NCBI GenBank assembly: GCA_016787705.1
Contig: JAEUTP010000008.1
Location: 1 to 64,000, forward strand
Direction: 5' to 3'
Length of the DNA stretch: 64,000 bases
DNA from: Bacteroidia bacterium
GTDB lineage: Bacteria > Bacteroidota > Bacteroidia > B-17B0 > Aurantibacillaceae
Part shown: piece by piece, positions 63,962 to 64,000 of the stretch
Position numbering within the stretch: the first letter of the stretch is position 1
Layout of the letters: every line of letters starts with the position of its first letter
The notes under the pieces: model-generated
Told to the model about the DNA's origin: nothing
Databases searched by the model: none
Seen by the model: the letters and a program-made list of their open reading frames with translations, nothing else
Position numbers and translations under genes: made by a program

Positions 63962-64000
63962 TTGAAAAAAATTCTTATACTTTTTTTAATGATCGCGTTG
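63962..64000 (+). CDS. Start of a probable secreted or membrane protein, cut by the window edge
   Basis: A TTG codon at 63962 opens a frame reading (M)KKILILFLMIAL, a typical lysine-rich signal-peptide start with hydrophobic core. The frame is open to the window end. TTG is unusual but no ATG precedes the lysines. Only 13 residues are visible, so the product cannot be named. Confidence 0.45.
   Translation, partial: MKKILILFLMIAL

Noticed and set aside
1..64000. tRNA, rRNA, insertion sequence, prophage or plasmid genes
   Set aside because: No cloverleaf-like segment with conserved T-loop, no rRNA-like conserved stretch and no transposase, integrase or phage structural motif was seen among the frames.

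Overview
The window looks like chromosome of a low-GC member of the Bacteroidota, probably a Flavobacteriales-like lineage. The reasons are: several secreted proteins with type IX secretion (T9SS) C-terminal sorting domains of both type A and the gliding-associated type B; SusC-like TonB-dependent receptors with carboxypeptidase-regulatory N-termini; a PorV/PorQ-family protein and a DUF5103 (T9SS plug) protein; DUF5689 lipoproteins; a bacillithiol gene (bshC); Bacteroidota-type promoter boxes (TAnnTTTG); and no clear Shine-Dalgarno sequences. No rRNA, tRNA, CRISPR array, prophage or insertion sequence is visible.

Layout. 1-1354 is the 3' end of a large T9SS type B adhesin-like gene. 1.5-8.0 kb is a nutrient-acquisition-like locus: a secreted endonuclease/exonuclease/phosphatase-family protein divergent from a TonB-dependent receptor and two tandem DUF5689 lipoproteins, with a structured mRNA leader before the receptor. 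8.1-10.5 kb holds housekeeping genes on the minus strand (phosphohexomutase, HIT protein, greA). 10.5-19.8 kb is a three-gene minus-strand operon of a 1239-residue TonB-dependent receptor, a 1466-residue secreted protein and a PorV/PorQ-family barrel; I regard it as the best candidate here for a little-described surface or secretion system. 20-23 kb has a basic secreted protein, a dCMP-deaminase-family protein, an Nfu-type Fe-S scaffold and nadB. 23-30 kb has a PIF1-like helicase, an MscS channel, a low-affinity iron permease family protein, an aldehyde dehydrogenase and the T9SS plug protein.

30-45 kb mixes a 989-residue T9SS substrate, another TonB-dependent receptor next to a cob(I)alamin adenosyltransferase, a PaaI-like thioesterase and a PcaF/PaaJ-like thiolase, a TPR/PD40 protein, upp, bshC and two tandem paralogous T9SS substrates. 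45-52 kb has two overlapping SCO-like genes (one without the copper-binding cysteines), two tandem thioredoxin-fold CGHC proteins, an HEXXH aminopeptidase and a SiaC-like regulator. 52-64 kb has a glycine-rich T9SS substrate, an aldo/keto reductase, an SBBP-repeat T9SS substrate, msrB, a von Willebrand A protein, a UMF1-type transporter, an OmpA-family protein, rpsT, fabD and the first codons of a secreted protein.

Short palindromic, REP-like elements punctuate the intergenic spaces. A 13-base core is shared between an intergenic copy near 46.5 kb and a copy embedded in the coding sequence of the helicase linker. A nested palindrome of about 145 bp overlaps the stop codon of the von Willebrand A gene, and an inverted REP doublet follows rpsT. 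Functions are read from motifs and family knowledge; no database search was run.
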